Shown here one piece after another: positions 46,128 through 59,600 of a DNA stretch of 64,000 bases (the first letter of the stretch is position 1; every line of letters begins with the position of its first letter). The translations under genes were made by a program, and so were the position numbers. Source of the DNA: Sycobia sp. Sy_11 (taxonomy: Eukaryota > Arthropoda > Insecta > Hymenoptera > Epichrysomallidae); contig JACCIC010000099.1 of the NCBI GenBank assembly GCA_018907035.1, positions 909,501 through 973,500 on the forward strand. Direction: 5' to 3'. The notes under the pieces are model-generated. The model saw nothing but the letters and a program-made list of their open reading frames with translations, searched no databases and was not told where the DNA came from.

Positions 46128-47894
46128 TCAAAGTGCAAGGAACTTCATGAGAGCATCATAAATAAGTCGTGGATTAATAGTACCGTCAGCTGTGTATCTT
46201 ACTCCTCTCAATGATCCATCATCATTACTAACAACTCCATACTCTCCAACGATAAATCCGTCTGGTGTTCTTTTCTCTACACGATACTTTCGATAATTGC
46301 CTCCCTCAACAACAAAACCGACTCTCTGTTCATTTTCATCTACGCTTGTAGTCTCGGTGAAGGTTTGCGGCCCATGAACGTTACCGTTACTACCAACACT
46401 TACTGCTTCATCTACTTCGTAATTTTTTTCTTCAGGCTCTCCGAAAGGTTGCCCGTTGCTATCATATACCTTGGAGGGTTCTCCATATACTTTGGCAGGT
46501 TCCGAATAAACTTTAGCTGGCTCTGAATAAACTTTAGCTGGTTCTGAATATACTCTAGCTGGCTCGGAATATATTTTTTCGGGTTCACTATAGACTTTGG
46601 CCGGTTCACTGTAGATCTTTGATGGTTCACTGTAAACTTTCGATGGTTCACCGTACACTTTTGCTGGTTCACTATAAACTTTAGCTGGTTCACTGTAAAC
46701 TTTAGCTGGCTCACTATAAACTTTAGCTGGTTCACTGTATATTTTTTCCGGTTCTTCATAAACTTTCGAAGGTTCACTATACACTTTGGGTGGATCTCCA
46801 AAGATCTTAGTTTCATATGCTTTGCCATTTTGCCTAGTATTATAAATTTTAGTTGGTTGATTATATGATGAATCCTCAAAATGTCTACCTACTTTTCGAC
46901 CTTGGTTACGTAAGAGAGGCTCCCGAGACTCTGATAATTCGTGATTAATTTCTTTTAGTTCGTGATTTTGTATTGAGAAATCGTATCTTTGTTCCACGGG
47001 CTCTGAATTACTACCACTCACTATTGAATCCCTAATATCTTGATGAATATCTGTAGCGACTGTAGAATATCTGAGAGTAGGGCTCGCAGTCATAAAACTT
47101 CGATCTTGTGAGCTAGTTCTAGGTGCTCCCTCATCTACCGAAAATTCGCTTCTATTCGATTCTGAAACGATATTGCTGAGTTCTTCTGTAACTAATCTTG
47201 CTGGTGACGGTGTAATATGCGGGGTGGTCATAGTATTTATTTTAGGTTCTGAAGATGTAGAAGATACAGGAACCGAAGTTGAAGTAGTGTATGCTGTTGT
47301 CGCCATGACAGGAGGTGGTCTTGTTATCATTGACATATTGTTAGGATCGTGGTGTTCAACTCTGACTTTATAAGGTGTTGCTTCCACAGTTGAAGTTACA
47401 CTGATGCCAATGACTTTTTGGTTTATAGGTTTAACAACTTTGTTACTAACTGTTTTTCCATTTGTTAATTTACGCATAGAATCTCCTGGCTTAATGAATT
47501 TAGATGATATGTCACCAGATCTCCCGAGATCATCTACTATTGTCTCGAGACTATGATGCCGATTGTCTAATTTATGGCTGATTGGATAATACCGTATTCC
47601 TTCCTCTCGTAGAGCTGTAGTTCGGGGTCTTGATACTGTCGGTTTTATTGTATTTGGCGCTCGCGATATACGAAAGATATTTGCTTCATCATTTTTTGAT
47701 TCAGCTGGGACATTATCTGCCGATATAGTGTTACCACGTCTAAGGCTGATACGTCTGCGTGTTGGACGAGGAGCCATGGCACCGTTGATAATCATTGAGA
47801 GGAATTCTGTCCCAGCTAGTATGTCGTTTTTTTTGGCCGGTACAGCGGCTGGTACAGCTAAGCTGTTATCCAACATAAGCATCGCCTGCAGCAC
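46128..47894 (-). CDS. Cuticular protein, Rebers-Riddiford-like, with Tyr heptad repeats (terminal exon)
   Basis: The minus-strand frame runs from a splice acceptor to TGA 46128-46130, about 588 codons. An open frame continues to an ATG at 47939, but TTTATTTACAG|GTGCTGCAGG at 47894/47895 looks like an intron end. The first codons of the signal peptide are therefore likely in an upstream exon I could not locate. The exon starts with a hydrophobic signal-like stretch (VLQAMLMLDNSLAVPAAV). A long Ser/Thr/Pro-rich middle follows, then sixteen heptads of PAKVYSE type. Last comes a conserved C-terminus: VGFVVEGGNYRKYRVEKR, DGFIVGEYGVVSNDDGSLRG, VRYTADGTINPRLIYDALMKFL. The GxYxVVxxDGxLRxVxYTADG pattern matches the C-terminal half of the RR/chitin-bind-4 domain, so I infer a secreted chitin-associated matrix protein. 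Not frame-damaged; probably an active host gene. Confidence 0.75.
   Translation of the reverse strand: MLQAMLMLDNSLAVPAAVPAKKNDILAGTEFLSMIINGAMAPRPTRRRISLRRGNTISADNVPAESKNDEANIFRISRAPNTIKPTVSRPRTTALREEGIRYYPISHKLDNRHHSLETIVDDLGRSGDISSKFIKPGDSMRKLTNGKTVSNKVVKPINQKVIGISVTSTVEATPYKVRVEHHDPNNMSMITRPPPVMATTAYTTSTSVPVSSTSSEPKINTMTTPHITPSPARLVTEELSNIVSESNRSEFSVDEGAPRTSSQDRSFMTASPTLRYSTVATDIHQDIRDSIVSGSNSEPVEQRYDFSIQNHELKEINHELSESREPLLRNQGRKVGRHFEDSSYNQPTKIYNTRQNGKAYETKIFGDPPKVYSEPSKVYEEPEKIYSEPAKVYSEPAKVYSEPAKVYSEPAKVYGEPSKVYSEPSKIYSEPAKVYSEPEKIYSEPARVYSEPAKVYSEPAKVYSEPAKVYGEPSKVYDSNGQPFGEPEEKNYEVDEAVSVGSNGNVHGPQTFTETTSVDENEQRVGFVVEGGNYRKYRVEKRTPDGFIVGEYGVVSNDDGSLRGVRYTADGTINPRLIYDALMKFLAL
46459..46794 (-). 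repeat. Sixteen 21-bp coding repeats (PAKVYSE heptads)
   Basis: Exactly 336 bp, sixteen uninterrupted heptads with the pattern P-(A/S/E/P)-(K/R)-(V/I)-Y-(S/E/G)-E. Tyrosine is invariant. Synonymous differences between units show they are not all recent copies, although blocks of identical neighbours suggest later slippage or unequal exchange. Another minus-strand frame is also open because of the 21-bp periodicity. Confidence 0.9.
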
Positions 47895-47939
47895 CTGTAA
47901 ATAAATCAAGATTTTAAAATTTGAAAAACTTGTTTGCAT

Positions 47940-50900
47940 TAGTGATATATTTTAAAATTTATGAAAATCAATGATAATTATATATAAACATGCCGTTGTT
48001 TTACATTTTATATTTTATACAATGTTTAGTCTTTAATTTATAAGTATTAAAACATTTCGGATAAATGTTGTTCGAAAGGAATAAACATATATTTATTTGA
48101 ATTTTGTTCACTATAAATTTTTAACTTTTGAAATGTTTTATTGAGTTAGTTGCTGTTATATGTATATTGGCTAATTATAAATCAGCTTCTATACACTGAA
48201 AAAAGTTCATTGTAAAAAAGTTAATCTGAAAAAAGTTAATTGTAAAAAGAGTTAATCTGAAAGAATTTTTGAATGATAAATCAGATATTTTCAATAAGTT
48301 AATATGTAGTTCAGTAAAATTAATATGATAATATAATTAAATTATACGATCTGTATAAAACTATTAATTTTATTGGTTATATTGTGCCGTTCTTTTTTTA
48401 GAAATACAGTAATAACATTTAGTTAGCATTGAGATTTGAAAAAATAGATGTTAAATTTAGTGTATAAGAAAATGAAAGAATATAGCCAATCTTTAAAAGT
48501 ATTTGTTCAATGCCAAATAAAATTATTTTATTTATTATCTAGCTGTATTGTATATCTATCGCTTGAATATTCACTTTTATATTATCTTAGTTAACATCAA
48601 ATTAGCTATCTCATAAGCTTTAATATACTATATTGATTATAGATTTCGATTTCTCACATTCTTTGCGTTGTACTTTGCAAAGGTATAAGCGACTGCAGAA
48701 AAACACGAAGGACATCTAGTTGCTTTTACACCTAGACTTTTCTCTATAGTTAACCACCTTCACATTCACGCAAATATCATAATAAATATTCTACATGAAT
48801 TATAATGGAAAAAATTTTAAATCTCTACCGAGCATCACTCATGTATATGTATTACATATTTTACCTAGTTTATTGATTGTTACGTTGTTCTAGTTTTATT
48901 CTTCTTTTTCTGAATTTTTATTTTTATATTTTCTTTATTTATTTTTTTTAGATTTTTTTTATTAATTCATTTCAGTCATACTCAAAATATGTAGTCTGTA
49001 TTATTCTACTCAGTTTCTTATTTTAAAATAGAAAATCGAAACTCTGAAAAGGTTTATTTTGCAGTTTATTGTACGGATTATTTTGTTCTTATTGTAGAAT
49101 TGTGATGGATGTGAATGAGTGATTATTACGGAAGATGAGCTTTTTGACAATTACAATTACAATAAACAAATTTAATCTTTTTGAATTTTTAATCATTTCA
49201 AATTGTTGAAAAATTAAAAGAAATATATAAAAAAATTTTAACATTCGGTCATTGTATAAATAAAAAATAAAGTTAGCGCATATGCTGGATATAATCTTGC
49301 GTTGCTCGGTTCGTTTGAACGTCTCTAAAATATAAATTTACTTTTATAGCCGTGAGTTCCTTGTCTACAAAAGCAATAATGTAAAGACAAGAACCAACGG
49401 CTCCACCGGGATCTGCCGGAAAGAGGGGATAAAATTCCCGACTCTGTGCAATACTATACGTATGATCAGAAACACAGATATTTTAATTAGAATAATAAAT
49501 ACTTTGAAAACAATACTTATTAATACAAGACATGAGTGTTTCATGATTACGAGATGAATTACGAAGAATGCATATATCAAGGTCGTTATTGGACTAAATG
49601 GAAACAGTCCTTATTGTATTAGTTGTGGAGCAGCGCATTTCTATGGGATCATTACAAAAGTCGGGTAACAAATATGTACATTAATAGTCATGCATGATTT
49701 GTCAATGTCAATTTTGAATGTTCCATTATGAAAGACGGAGGTTTTCATACTACAGTTAATATCTGTTTGGGCTATGGTTTAAACTATTCATTTTTTATTT
49801 TACTTTGTGAATATCTATATGTCTCACGAAGATTAGATTACAGTTTATACATATACATTGCTTGTAAGATAAAGGCCCTGCTGATATGACGAGGATCCGC
49901 CGTCGGATGCAACGCTCATTTGGAATTTAGTCGAGAAAGCGACCAGTTCGTTGTTTTGAGAACTACAGTGTACTTTGTAATAGACGAAATATTATTAAGA
50001 CAACTCACATAGATCATAGACACTTTTTGAATGTTTTGTTACCCTCTTATGATGAGAGCATGATTTTGCAAGATTAGTTTCAATGGATTTATGATTCTTT
50101 CTATATTAATTTGAATCGGACATTTTTATTTATAATACTATTACCAGGATGAAATACAAAATATAATAATTTCGAGTACAAGAATATATTTTATTAAATA
50201 TAACATTTTAATTATAATAGTTATGCTATCGCATTTTTAAGATAACTTTTCATTATAGAACACTCACTCATGTTCTCTCCAATTGACGGATTATTTCTAA
50301 ATTACTTTAATTTTCTCAACAATCATCGTAGTAAACGTAATTTCCGGTTTGTTACTGTACCGATTACCTAAATGAATCAAGGCGCTGGGACAACAGCACC
50401 CGGGACATGCAATTCTCCGCCTGAAACTTGAATTATAATGTGTTGCGCACTAGGCTATTACTTTATTCTGAAACTTTATATCTATATGCGGAGAATTCAG
50501 GGAATGTAATGCGATTCAATAATTGATAATCAGGTTTCAAAATTAAAAATCTAACGATTCAAACTAACCTTTTTAAGTTCAAATCAGAATTTTTGAAATA
50601 TTAGACAATCAGTGGTTTTGAAATTTCGATAATAAAAATATTGTTCAAATTTTTTATTTTGTTAGCAACATATGATTTAATAATGCTTAAAAGATTTTCC
50701 AAAAAATTAAGTCCGTGATTTTCTATAAAAAATGTACAATTGTTTGTAATTTAATAGCTCTCGGTATACTTTCAATTCACCCTCAATCCACTACCTGCAT
50801 ATTGAATACATTCGTTATAAATTAAGTACAAGATTCAAAATTGCCCTCAATTTTCTCATCGCGGAGGCGGTCTCATATAAACGCTGATTTTTTTTATCTA

Positions 50901-51973
50901 TAAGAGTCGACTTCGAGAATAGTATGCCAAAAATGCAGTTAAATTTATCTACAAGATTTTTCTATATAAATGACTGAAAGTAGGACAACAGTAGCGTACA
51001 TCTATATTAGTAAACTTATTCTATTAGTTAAAGAAGAATCGGAAAAAATGAAAAAATGCGATTAGAATTTTAAAATAAGAACCTAATATATCACTGTAGA
51101 CTATTTAATAATAACAATCAAACTACCTGTGAAATAAAATGAATGTTTAAGATATTAAGACTTCGAATTAGTTGTAAAAGTTATTTCGATTGTACTTGTG
51201 AACATAGAAAAGTGATTATACAAGTTTGTGCATCAGATAATTGCGTTAAGCATGGCGACCCATACACCATATTATATCAGTTAATAGTTGCTGAAACTAG
51301 TACAACTAAATTTTGAAATTTAATAAAATAAGTATGAAACCATTGCGTTTTAATTATTAATTTTTCTCCGAAAATCTGTATTCCATTATGATTGAAAGTT
51401 ATTCCCATTTTAAGTAGCACAAAAACCTCTCATTGTCCTGCGATTTTTTCCTTTCGGATCCTGTTTAAATATTCATAAGAAAAATAATAAATATATTTCA
51501 TTTGATACGCGTATATATGTATATTAGGAAGGTGGTTGTGCAACGAAAAAAAAACGAAAATAAAAAAATAATCCGAGCGCGTGTCGCAATGTCAAACGGC
51601 AAGAATGAACTTTTAGTTCGAGAGAAAAAAAACTGTGTTCACCCCACGTGCACCCACGCGGTTTTTGCGTGTGCTCGCACGTCAAAGTGTCTATTTATAT
51701 AATTGTTTATCGCTGGCGCAGGAAAATTGCACTGGACGGCGATCAAACTGTCTTATGCTTATTTGCGTAGGAACTGATAGCCAAACTGACTGATGTGTGT
51801 ATGTATATACATCTGCATACGTACCTACATACACCGATGTGTGTGTGCGTACTCGCTCGTGTGTGTATGAATCTAGAACGTTTTCCTGCTGCCGGAGAAG
51901 GGAAACAGCGGGATATCGACTACGTATACACATGTTCATATACACGCCCATGCGTGCTGGCTGCTGCAAGTAT

Positions 51974-51975
<2 letters not shown>
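47940..51975. other. No gene recognised; upstream region or intron of the cuticle gene
   Basis: AT-rich. A TATA-like CTATAAAAG on the minus strand at about 49341-49349 and a GC-richer block at 49380-49450 could belong to an upstream exon or promoter, but no exon 1 could be proven. Confidence 0.45.

Positions 51976-51981
<6 letters not shown>

Positions 51982-52035
<54 letters not shown>
51982..52035. repeat. (TA)n microsatellite
   Basis: About 26 TA units following TATACATACA. Confidence 0.95.
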
Positions 52036-52042
<7 letters not shown>

Positions 52043-52322
52043 AGTAAGATCGACGCAAGGTCCGCGAGATCGTGGCGGTCGTATCGGTATTTCATGCGTC
52101 ACAATGAAAAATGCGTCTATTTTATTGCAGTTCTTATGGTGCATAATAACCTATATAGATTTTGTCATTGTCGAAGCATTTTGAGAATATTTTGTGCACG
52201 GTCAAATCACATTTTCGGATTTCGATTCCACTATGCGAGTTGCACAAGAGGATTGTTTTGGTTTATACATCGCATTTCGTGTATAATACATATCAGGATA
52301 ATGGTGTATATGGAGAGAGAGC

Positions 52323-52325
<3 letters not shown>
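52036..52325. other. No gene recognised
   Basis: Short spacer between two microsatellites; the open frame across it is extended by the repeats. Confidence 0.5.

Positions 52326-52390
<65 letters not shown>
52326..52390. repeat. (GA)n microsatellite
   Basis: About 32 GA units. Confidence 0.95.
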
Positions 52391-52394
<4 letters not shown>

Positions 52395-55001
52395 ATCTGT
52401 ATCCGTAATAATTTCTCTCGTATGATCAGCATCTTCCTAGCGAAAGCAATCAATATAGCCGCACCTGATCATTGTTCCTTTGCAGTATCGATCCGCATAC
52501 CAGGCTTCATATCTTGCCATCGGCGAGCTTCGAATGCCTCGGCATTTATCATCTTTCAGTTAAAATATGTTCTCGGAACGAGGTAATTTCGTCCTATGGC
52601 TTATTCTTTTTATAGTCTTTATACTGCGGTAAGAATATGTAATGAACTTGGTGCAACTGAATATATAGATCTTGTTGAGTCTAATTATTCTAATAACTGT
52701 TATATGAAAGAAATTTGTAGTTGTATCTTACTAATAGAAGTATTTGCTGTGTTTTACGGCTTGTCTTGCATGGAACTTGAGCATTTTCAATTTACAAACT
52801 AGATAAAAAATTCGTATGGAATGTTCGCATTTTCAATATTTAAAGAAATTACTGAACTAAAACTATCGTATAAACAAAGTTCCCACAGGGATCATATTAG
52901 TATATAGAAAATACTGAATTTAATTAACGAATAATAACAATGCTTTAATACGTATAAATCACTACTGCACTGGTGTCTTCTTACAAATTCAACGTGAATA
53001 GGAAACATTGTTGTTGGAAGATAATATTGAATATATACATATCGCAATAAAATAAAAAGAATACGATAATAGCTGAAGTGACGAAATATCTCTTCGTAGC
53101 TTAAATAAATAATAGTGAATATCTAAGTGTAATTATTCTTTTTACGTCATTAACACCTATTCATGTATGTTTTCTAGCTTGACAACGTTTTAGTCATTTT
53201 TATATATTAATAGTTTTTTGTTTTAGTATTATTTAGAAATAAATCTCATGATTTCTAATCTATATATTAATGTCTGCAAAACGAAAATTGAAGATTCAAC
53301 TATTAATTACATTTCTATGTTTGAATTATAAGCAAAAAACTTGTTGCATTTTCATATAATTCTATATCAACTTGTACATTGCATTCATGAGTAACTATTA
53401 CACGAATTCTTTCTCAGATTTTATATGCTATTATATCGCAAATGTGAATCTAATTGGTGCATTAACCAATTATCAAAGGTGGAGATCTTGCCCGATCAAA
53501 ATACATCAGTCTCATCTATCTAAATTGCAGATCTCTGTGCGTATGCACATAGCACATATATAGCACATGCGCGCGATCGGTGCAAGGGCACCGCGTGGTG
53601 TTGCTTCAATATAACGAACGATTTTTTCACACATCGAATCTGTTCGACTATTTTTCAATCCGTAGCAGCTCAATCAGTTTGATTAATTGAACAATAAAAA
53701 ATTATGCTTTTATTATCACACTAACCCGGGATGATATATTTGCAACATTACGATCGTGAAAGGGAAGTGTAAAGCGATCGATCGACTTTCTTTTTTTTAT
53801 CCGTTGAATATTTTGCCATAATGCAACCTGTGCGAATTCCGTACTTTTTTTACTTTAATCGAAAGCATATAAAGTGTGTTTAAAAGTATATAAAAAGTAT
53901 GTAAGTATATAAAAAGTATTAATGAGACTCTTATATAATAAAAATAACCAGATTTCCAATATGTACATGGTTCTTTTATGTTACTTCTACTTGGATCATT
54001 CCAACAGATTGGTAATGCAAATATTCTGTATTATTTAAGTTAATAATACATACTATTATTAGCGAAACAACTATTATTATATAAATTGAAGCTCATCTTA
54101 TGAATTAAATTATTCTATGTTAGTTAAAAAATTTGCTTAAAATTGGTAAATATTAATATTATTATTTTCTTGTTATCTATATTTTACCTCGTTTTTTCCA
54201 AAAGATTTTAAAAATTAAAACAAATAAATAATGCGCTAATTCGAGTTTCTTAATAAATATTCCATATATTATGTATCATAAATAAATTTAACGATAGTTT
54301 TTTACAATTCATATGTTGCAAATTGACTGACAAGATTAAAACGACACTATATATGCATTCAGAGTGTACGATATTCAAGACAACTCGCAAATGTGTAAAC
54401 AAGCAGGAAGACAAATCGAATCCACAAGCTCATTCGCCGCATCCGCAATGTATAGCTTGTATATAGCCAATGACACGACTGCAGCACGCGGTGCGGGAAT
54501 TAAATTCCCGCTGCGGGGAAGAGACTGGCGTAGCGAACCGATCGCCCGAACTCCAATCTCTCAGCCAGGTATATATAGTTTTATATATGCGATGACCTTG
54601 ATGCGTCACGATCGATCTATTCCACGCGCTCTCGATCCGGCACTATATATAAATATAGACGCCGGCTTGCTTCACGCTGCAGTAGCCTGATCGACGGAAC
54701 ATTCACGCGTATAATATAATAGCTCGATGGAAGTTCAACGGGCGCGCCGGAAAAAGTGCAGCGCGCGATGTGATCTTGATCCTAATCTCTGATCATTACA
54801 GACACGCGCACACACAAGCACGCACGCGCCCATGCACACACACGCACATAGTGCAGACCAAACGCAGTCGGTAAAGCGCATCTGGGCGGTAGGAGGCTGG
54901 AGGTAACAGCGGTGCGCCCGTGATTTTCTTTTCGTTGTCCAAGAATCTCGTGGCAAAATTTTATGGTCCTTAAATTATGACCACGTGCGATCGAGGCGAT
55001 T

Positions 55002-55002
<1 letters not shown>
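52391..55002. other. No gene recognised
   Basis: AT-rich to about 54350, then a mixed patch (54380-54960) with CpG words and an open 108-codon frame that lacks any recognised motif. Confidence 0.5.

Positions 55003-55061
<59 letters not shown>
55003..55061. repeat. (GA)n microsatellite
   Basis: About 29 GA units. Confidence 0.95.
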
Positions 55062-55063
<2 letters not shown>

Positions 55064-55189
55064 GTTATTAATTCTGGGGACGGAATTTTTGATACTTTAG
55101 TGTCGCCGGGCGCTCGTATAATTCTTCCGAACGACGACCGATTTCACCCCCTCATTCTACCTGCGTCGTATAATAAATAATCGCCGTGA

Positions 55190-55905
55190 ACTTCTTTCCT
55201 CGCGCTTGTATAAGACGCGAGCATTAACGGAGCTCGTTATTATCGAGGCTGCGAGGCTTTCCCTCGCTCCCCTCCCCTCCCCCTGTTCACCGTATATTAT
55301 ATATACGCGTAACGCGTAGACGTAACGACGCGAAGCGCGGACGAGTCGCGTTTATCCCCGCGCGAAACGGGCGTTCGAATGTTGCGAAAGCCATATGTAC
55401 AGACGTCGGCGGCGGCGCGCTCGATTGTTTCCAAGTATGCTCATCGGATTGCTCGTGGAGGGAGAGGGGTCGGGGGCACTTTACGTCTTTCTCGCGGTAA
55501 TTCTCGGCATAACGCCGAGCGTAAGTATCGCTCGATAACGGAGCTCGCGGTCGCCCGCGCGTCTGGAGTCGCGGAGAACGGGCCGAAACTCCCAAGGTCA
55601 CGGCGCGTGCGCGCGGGCAAGGGGGCACGGCGACAGGGGCCAACTGGCGCGCCGAGGGTGCCGTGTCGCCGGATCGCCGCACTTGCGCAGTGTGGCCCGT
55701 GCCTTTTTGCCGTGTGTATAAGCGCCGAGAAAGCGAAAGGCTGGCGAATAATGGGCGCACGGTGCGCGCGTGCGTGCAACGCCTTTTATTATTCGAGCGT
55801 ACCGCGGTGGAAAGTTATATTAGGAATCGCTCGGCGCATTGTAGCGAGAGCATGTCAATCTTGTAATGCTGCGTTGATTGTATTCTGCGCGGCGGTGATT
55901 TTGGA
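55190..55905. promoter_or_regulatory. GC/CpG-rich patch, possible promoter or first-exon region
   Basis: About 700 bp of markedly higher GC with many CpG dinucleotides in otherwise AT-rich DNA. Frames are open on both strands (55379-55909 plus, 55287-55760 minus) because stop codons are rare at this composition; none shows a domain. A CpG-rich promoter or a GC-rich 5' exon is the likeliest reading. Confidence 0.35.
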
Positions 55906-55909
55906 TTGA

Positions 55910-56538
55910 CTGGCGAAATAATGAGGAGACTGTATACAGTGTATCGGGGCAACTCGGCATTGGATCAAAAAGCAACGTCGAAGCTTTAAGATAATAATAT
56001 GTTTCTTTGTCCTTGTAAACAGATATGATATGTTCAAAGATCTGAGTGCTTATGTAGCGAACCGTACTGCGGAATTCTTACAGGGATATTCAGTTTTAAT
56101 GTTATAGTTCCTACAATGTATTAGAAAAGTAACCACGCAGAATAATTGAAGTGAGAAAAGACATGGTCTTTGATAAAGAGCAGTTTGGTCTAATCGGAAA
56201 AAGGTCTAGATACTTGTACAGTGGACGTACTAATATACCGCATGTTTTCTATGATGTGATAATACATTGCTCTTTGCACGGAAGATTGCTGTCTTATGCA
56301 TAGAGACCTTCAGAAAATTTTTTAGTCATTGTAGACTACAATGGTACTTATATATTAGATATCACTAGTTCTGCGTACTTTGATATGTTTTCTTCTATAG
56401 CTGCTCCATATACGTGAATTTTTTCAATTTAAAATAAGGATATTTAATTTTACTATTAAGAAATTGACAAATAAAGAGAAGCAGATATATAGAATGAGAG
56501 AGAGGGTGTAAGAAGGAGAAAGAATGAGACAGGTATAG

Positions 56539-56626
<88 letters not shown>

Positions 56627-59600
56627 CGACTAATATTATAGTATTTATGAAGTTCATTATAGCTGTTACCGAACATTACGATAAGAAATCCCGTCTCGAA
56701 ATTTCTCCCAGGATAAGAAGCTTGAATTTCGCAAAATTTTTATCCTGCCGATTCACTCGAGAATCCGCTCGAGCTCGATCCTGTTAAACAAATGCCGGAA
56801 TGTGGCAAAATGCCTCGGGATCGTACATATACGTCAATCCTATATCGTTTCGTCTATCCGCTTTTTTGCCGTATCCCCAGATCCCCGGATCGCCTGCGGT
56901 ATATATTCCTGCACGGTAGCGTGAATTAGCTAATATATAGCGCGCTGTGTGTGGCATGGCGAATCGCTCTAAAAAGGGAAGGTAATGTAACGGAGCGCCG
57001 CGGTTACGGCCGCCCGACGCGTCGGCGCTTATTTCCGGGTTCGGGCAAGAATCCAGGAAATATCAGGAAGGGATAGCTTGACGTACGAGCTGATTTAATT
57101 CACCGAATCTGGTTCTGGCCGTTACGATCAGGTACCATTAGTGCCAGGATCAATTAAGACGAAGATTGAAGGATCGACCTTTACAGACTGTCTGTTAATC
57201 GTATAATTTGCTGCTTCATTTTGGAATGTTGTAAACAATTTGACGAAATTAAAAAAAGAACAAATAAAAATCCACGAAAATATTTTTAATTTTAACTAAG
57301 AAAGGTGAAAGTGAAAAATCAAGGTTATCTAATTTACTTAAGTCGCATTGCCTCATTAAATTCCATATCTTCCTGATAATTAAACTTTCATTTACCTTTA
57401 CGTATAAATGGGAATAATTGCTTTTTATTTTAAAATATGTGTTTAATTAGAATATCTGGTATTGAAAAGTAGAGATAAATTCAAATATTCCATTTAAAAC
57501 TTCCAATAATATATTAAAATACAAATAGATGAACATTTAAATAATTCTGTGCAAATAGAATCCAATCGTGCACACGACCTTGTAGAATTGAGTGTCGTAT
57601 GTATGTAACTTATGATTAACTCATCGGTCGACTTGATGCTGGCATAAATTAAGTCATTAATAAATCTTTTTCGTCGATTGTCGATCGTGCATTAGTAAAA
57701 AAAAGGAACATAATCACCGCTATGCCAAATACCGCAAAATACGGTTTCTCCGCGGGCGACGAAATTTCTCCGTGACTCATCCGCCACCGCACCGCGCGCA
57801 TAATTCAGCGATCTAGCCGCTGTCACGGCCGCAGTTACATCGATTCTGGAATATTTTTGCGCCTCCCAGACCGAGAGCTTCTTGCAGTCCGATCGATAGA
57901 AAAATTTACCTTACTCGGAGAAAAGAAAGAAAAGAGGAAAATTTGGAATCGGTCGATATTTCGAGCATTCTTAGAGTAGTAAGTCACGGTCACAGTAAGG
58001 TCAATGTCACAGCGTAATCTCGACAATTATTTTGGACGCGAGGACATCCAGGTCCTTTTGCCCGATCTCTGTCTCTCTTTCTCTCTAGAAAATGAAACAT
58101 TCAGGGAGGTGTGTCCCATAAGTACCAAAAAAAACTGTTTGGTTACTCCAAATTGTATTGGCAAAAACATTGATATTACCTAATTTTTCTCCAGAATTAT
58201 ATTAATGGCTTCTCTGTAGAACGACAATTAAAACTAAAACTTTGTACGCATGCTATTGTTCAGCTTTTAAGTATGAAAAAAAAGTACGAGCACATATTTG
58301 TTGACTAGGATTTTTATAGAAATAATATGTTTGAACATAGACTATGTCGAACGATTGCTTTGATGCTTCAGATTCTCATATGTGGTAAATCCTCTTATTT
58401 GGCTAAACGGTTCTTTTTTAAAGACTCAATGTTTCGTGTCAGACCTGGCGTAAATCATAGTTCAATCTATATATAAACTACATCATGAGCTTCGCAAATT
58501 GACCTCCGCAGATTTTTTCAAAATGAATGCATGGAATTCGACTGCTGTTAATTTTGCGTATACTATAACCATTTTCGATTTATTATTATAAGTTGTAATT
58601 TTCGGTATTATTAATCTAATTCTTTAGTAACACGATCACCGCAAACTATTAAAATTATTTTTAATTATTTAAAAAAAATGTATTTATTTATTTCTGCTAT
58701 CGACGTTTCGGCTTTCGATAAAAAGTTCCGTTAAAGAATACAATTAATACAATAAATTGGTTTTTTATAAAAAAAAACATTTTGATAAGACTACAAAAAA
58801 CATTATTGCCTTAAGATTGTGTGAAAATTGGCATTCATTCCCATGAGGAGTATGTCACAACAAAAAACACCATAATTTTTTTATTATAGATCAATAAAAT
58901 GTCTAAAAATATTTAAAATAAAAAATAAATAGTCAAGATTTCCAGTTAACTTACATCGACAACAGAAAAAAATATTTAAAAAAAATTTAATATTAATTTT
59001 TATGTTTAGTTTTAGTTTTAGTTTAGTTATACATTATATATATTTTTGAGTTTATTTTTTATTTTATTTATTTTACTTTTTTCTTCTTTCTCTTTTTCCT
59101 CGTTTGTATTATTATTAATATTAAATCTAGAACGCAGTTCATCGTTGTTATTAATATTTTATATTTTCTGTCACGGCCATGGCCAGGTAGGACATGGAGG
59201 CCTTGAACAAATATAGAAAAATTCCATTCAATTCTTCCTCTCTCTCTTTTTTCACTGCTTTTCTAACATAGCCTTCTCTCTCAACATTTTTTATTTTATT
59301 GCTTCTTCACACGTATTATCTAATGCGCTATATAATATTTAGGATGTATATTAACAATATTCAGGATGCGCGTTTTTCAATTGCATTACCTAGTTGATAC
59401 GCATAGTTTATGCTCTAGTGTAATTTAGAAAGAAGCTTATGTTTAAGATAAACTTAATCTAATTAACAATATTTTATTTTATTAACAGTAAAATATAATA
59501 ATGCATACAAAGTAAAATTTATGATCTATAGATTCATCTTTTTCTTTCTTTCTCTTGTGCTCGAGCTTATATAAGTGCGAATGAGTTAACACGGCACCAG

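Noticed and set aside
46412..46879. 155-codon minus-strand ORF overlapping the cuticle gene
   Set aside because: It is an alternative frame of the 21-bp repeats; the C-terminal conserved domain is in the other frame.
55379..55909. 176-codon ORF as a gene
   Set aside because: High local GC leaves frames open on both strands; no domain, and no clear exon signals.
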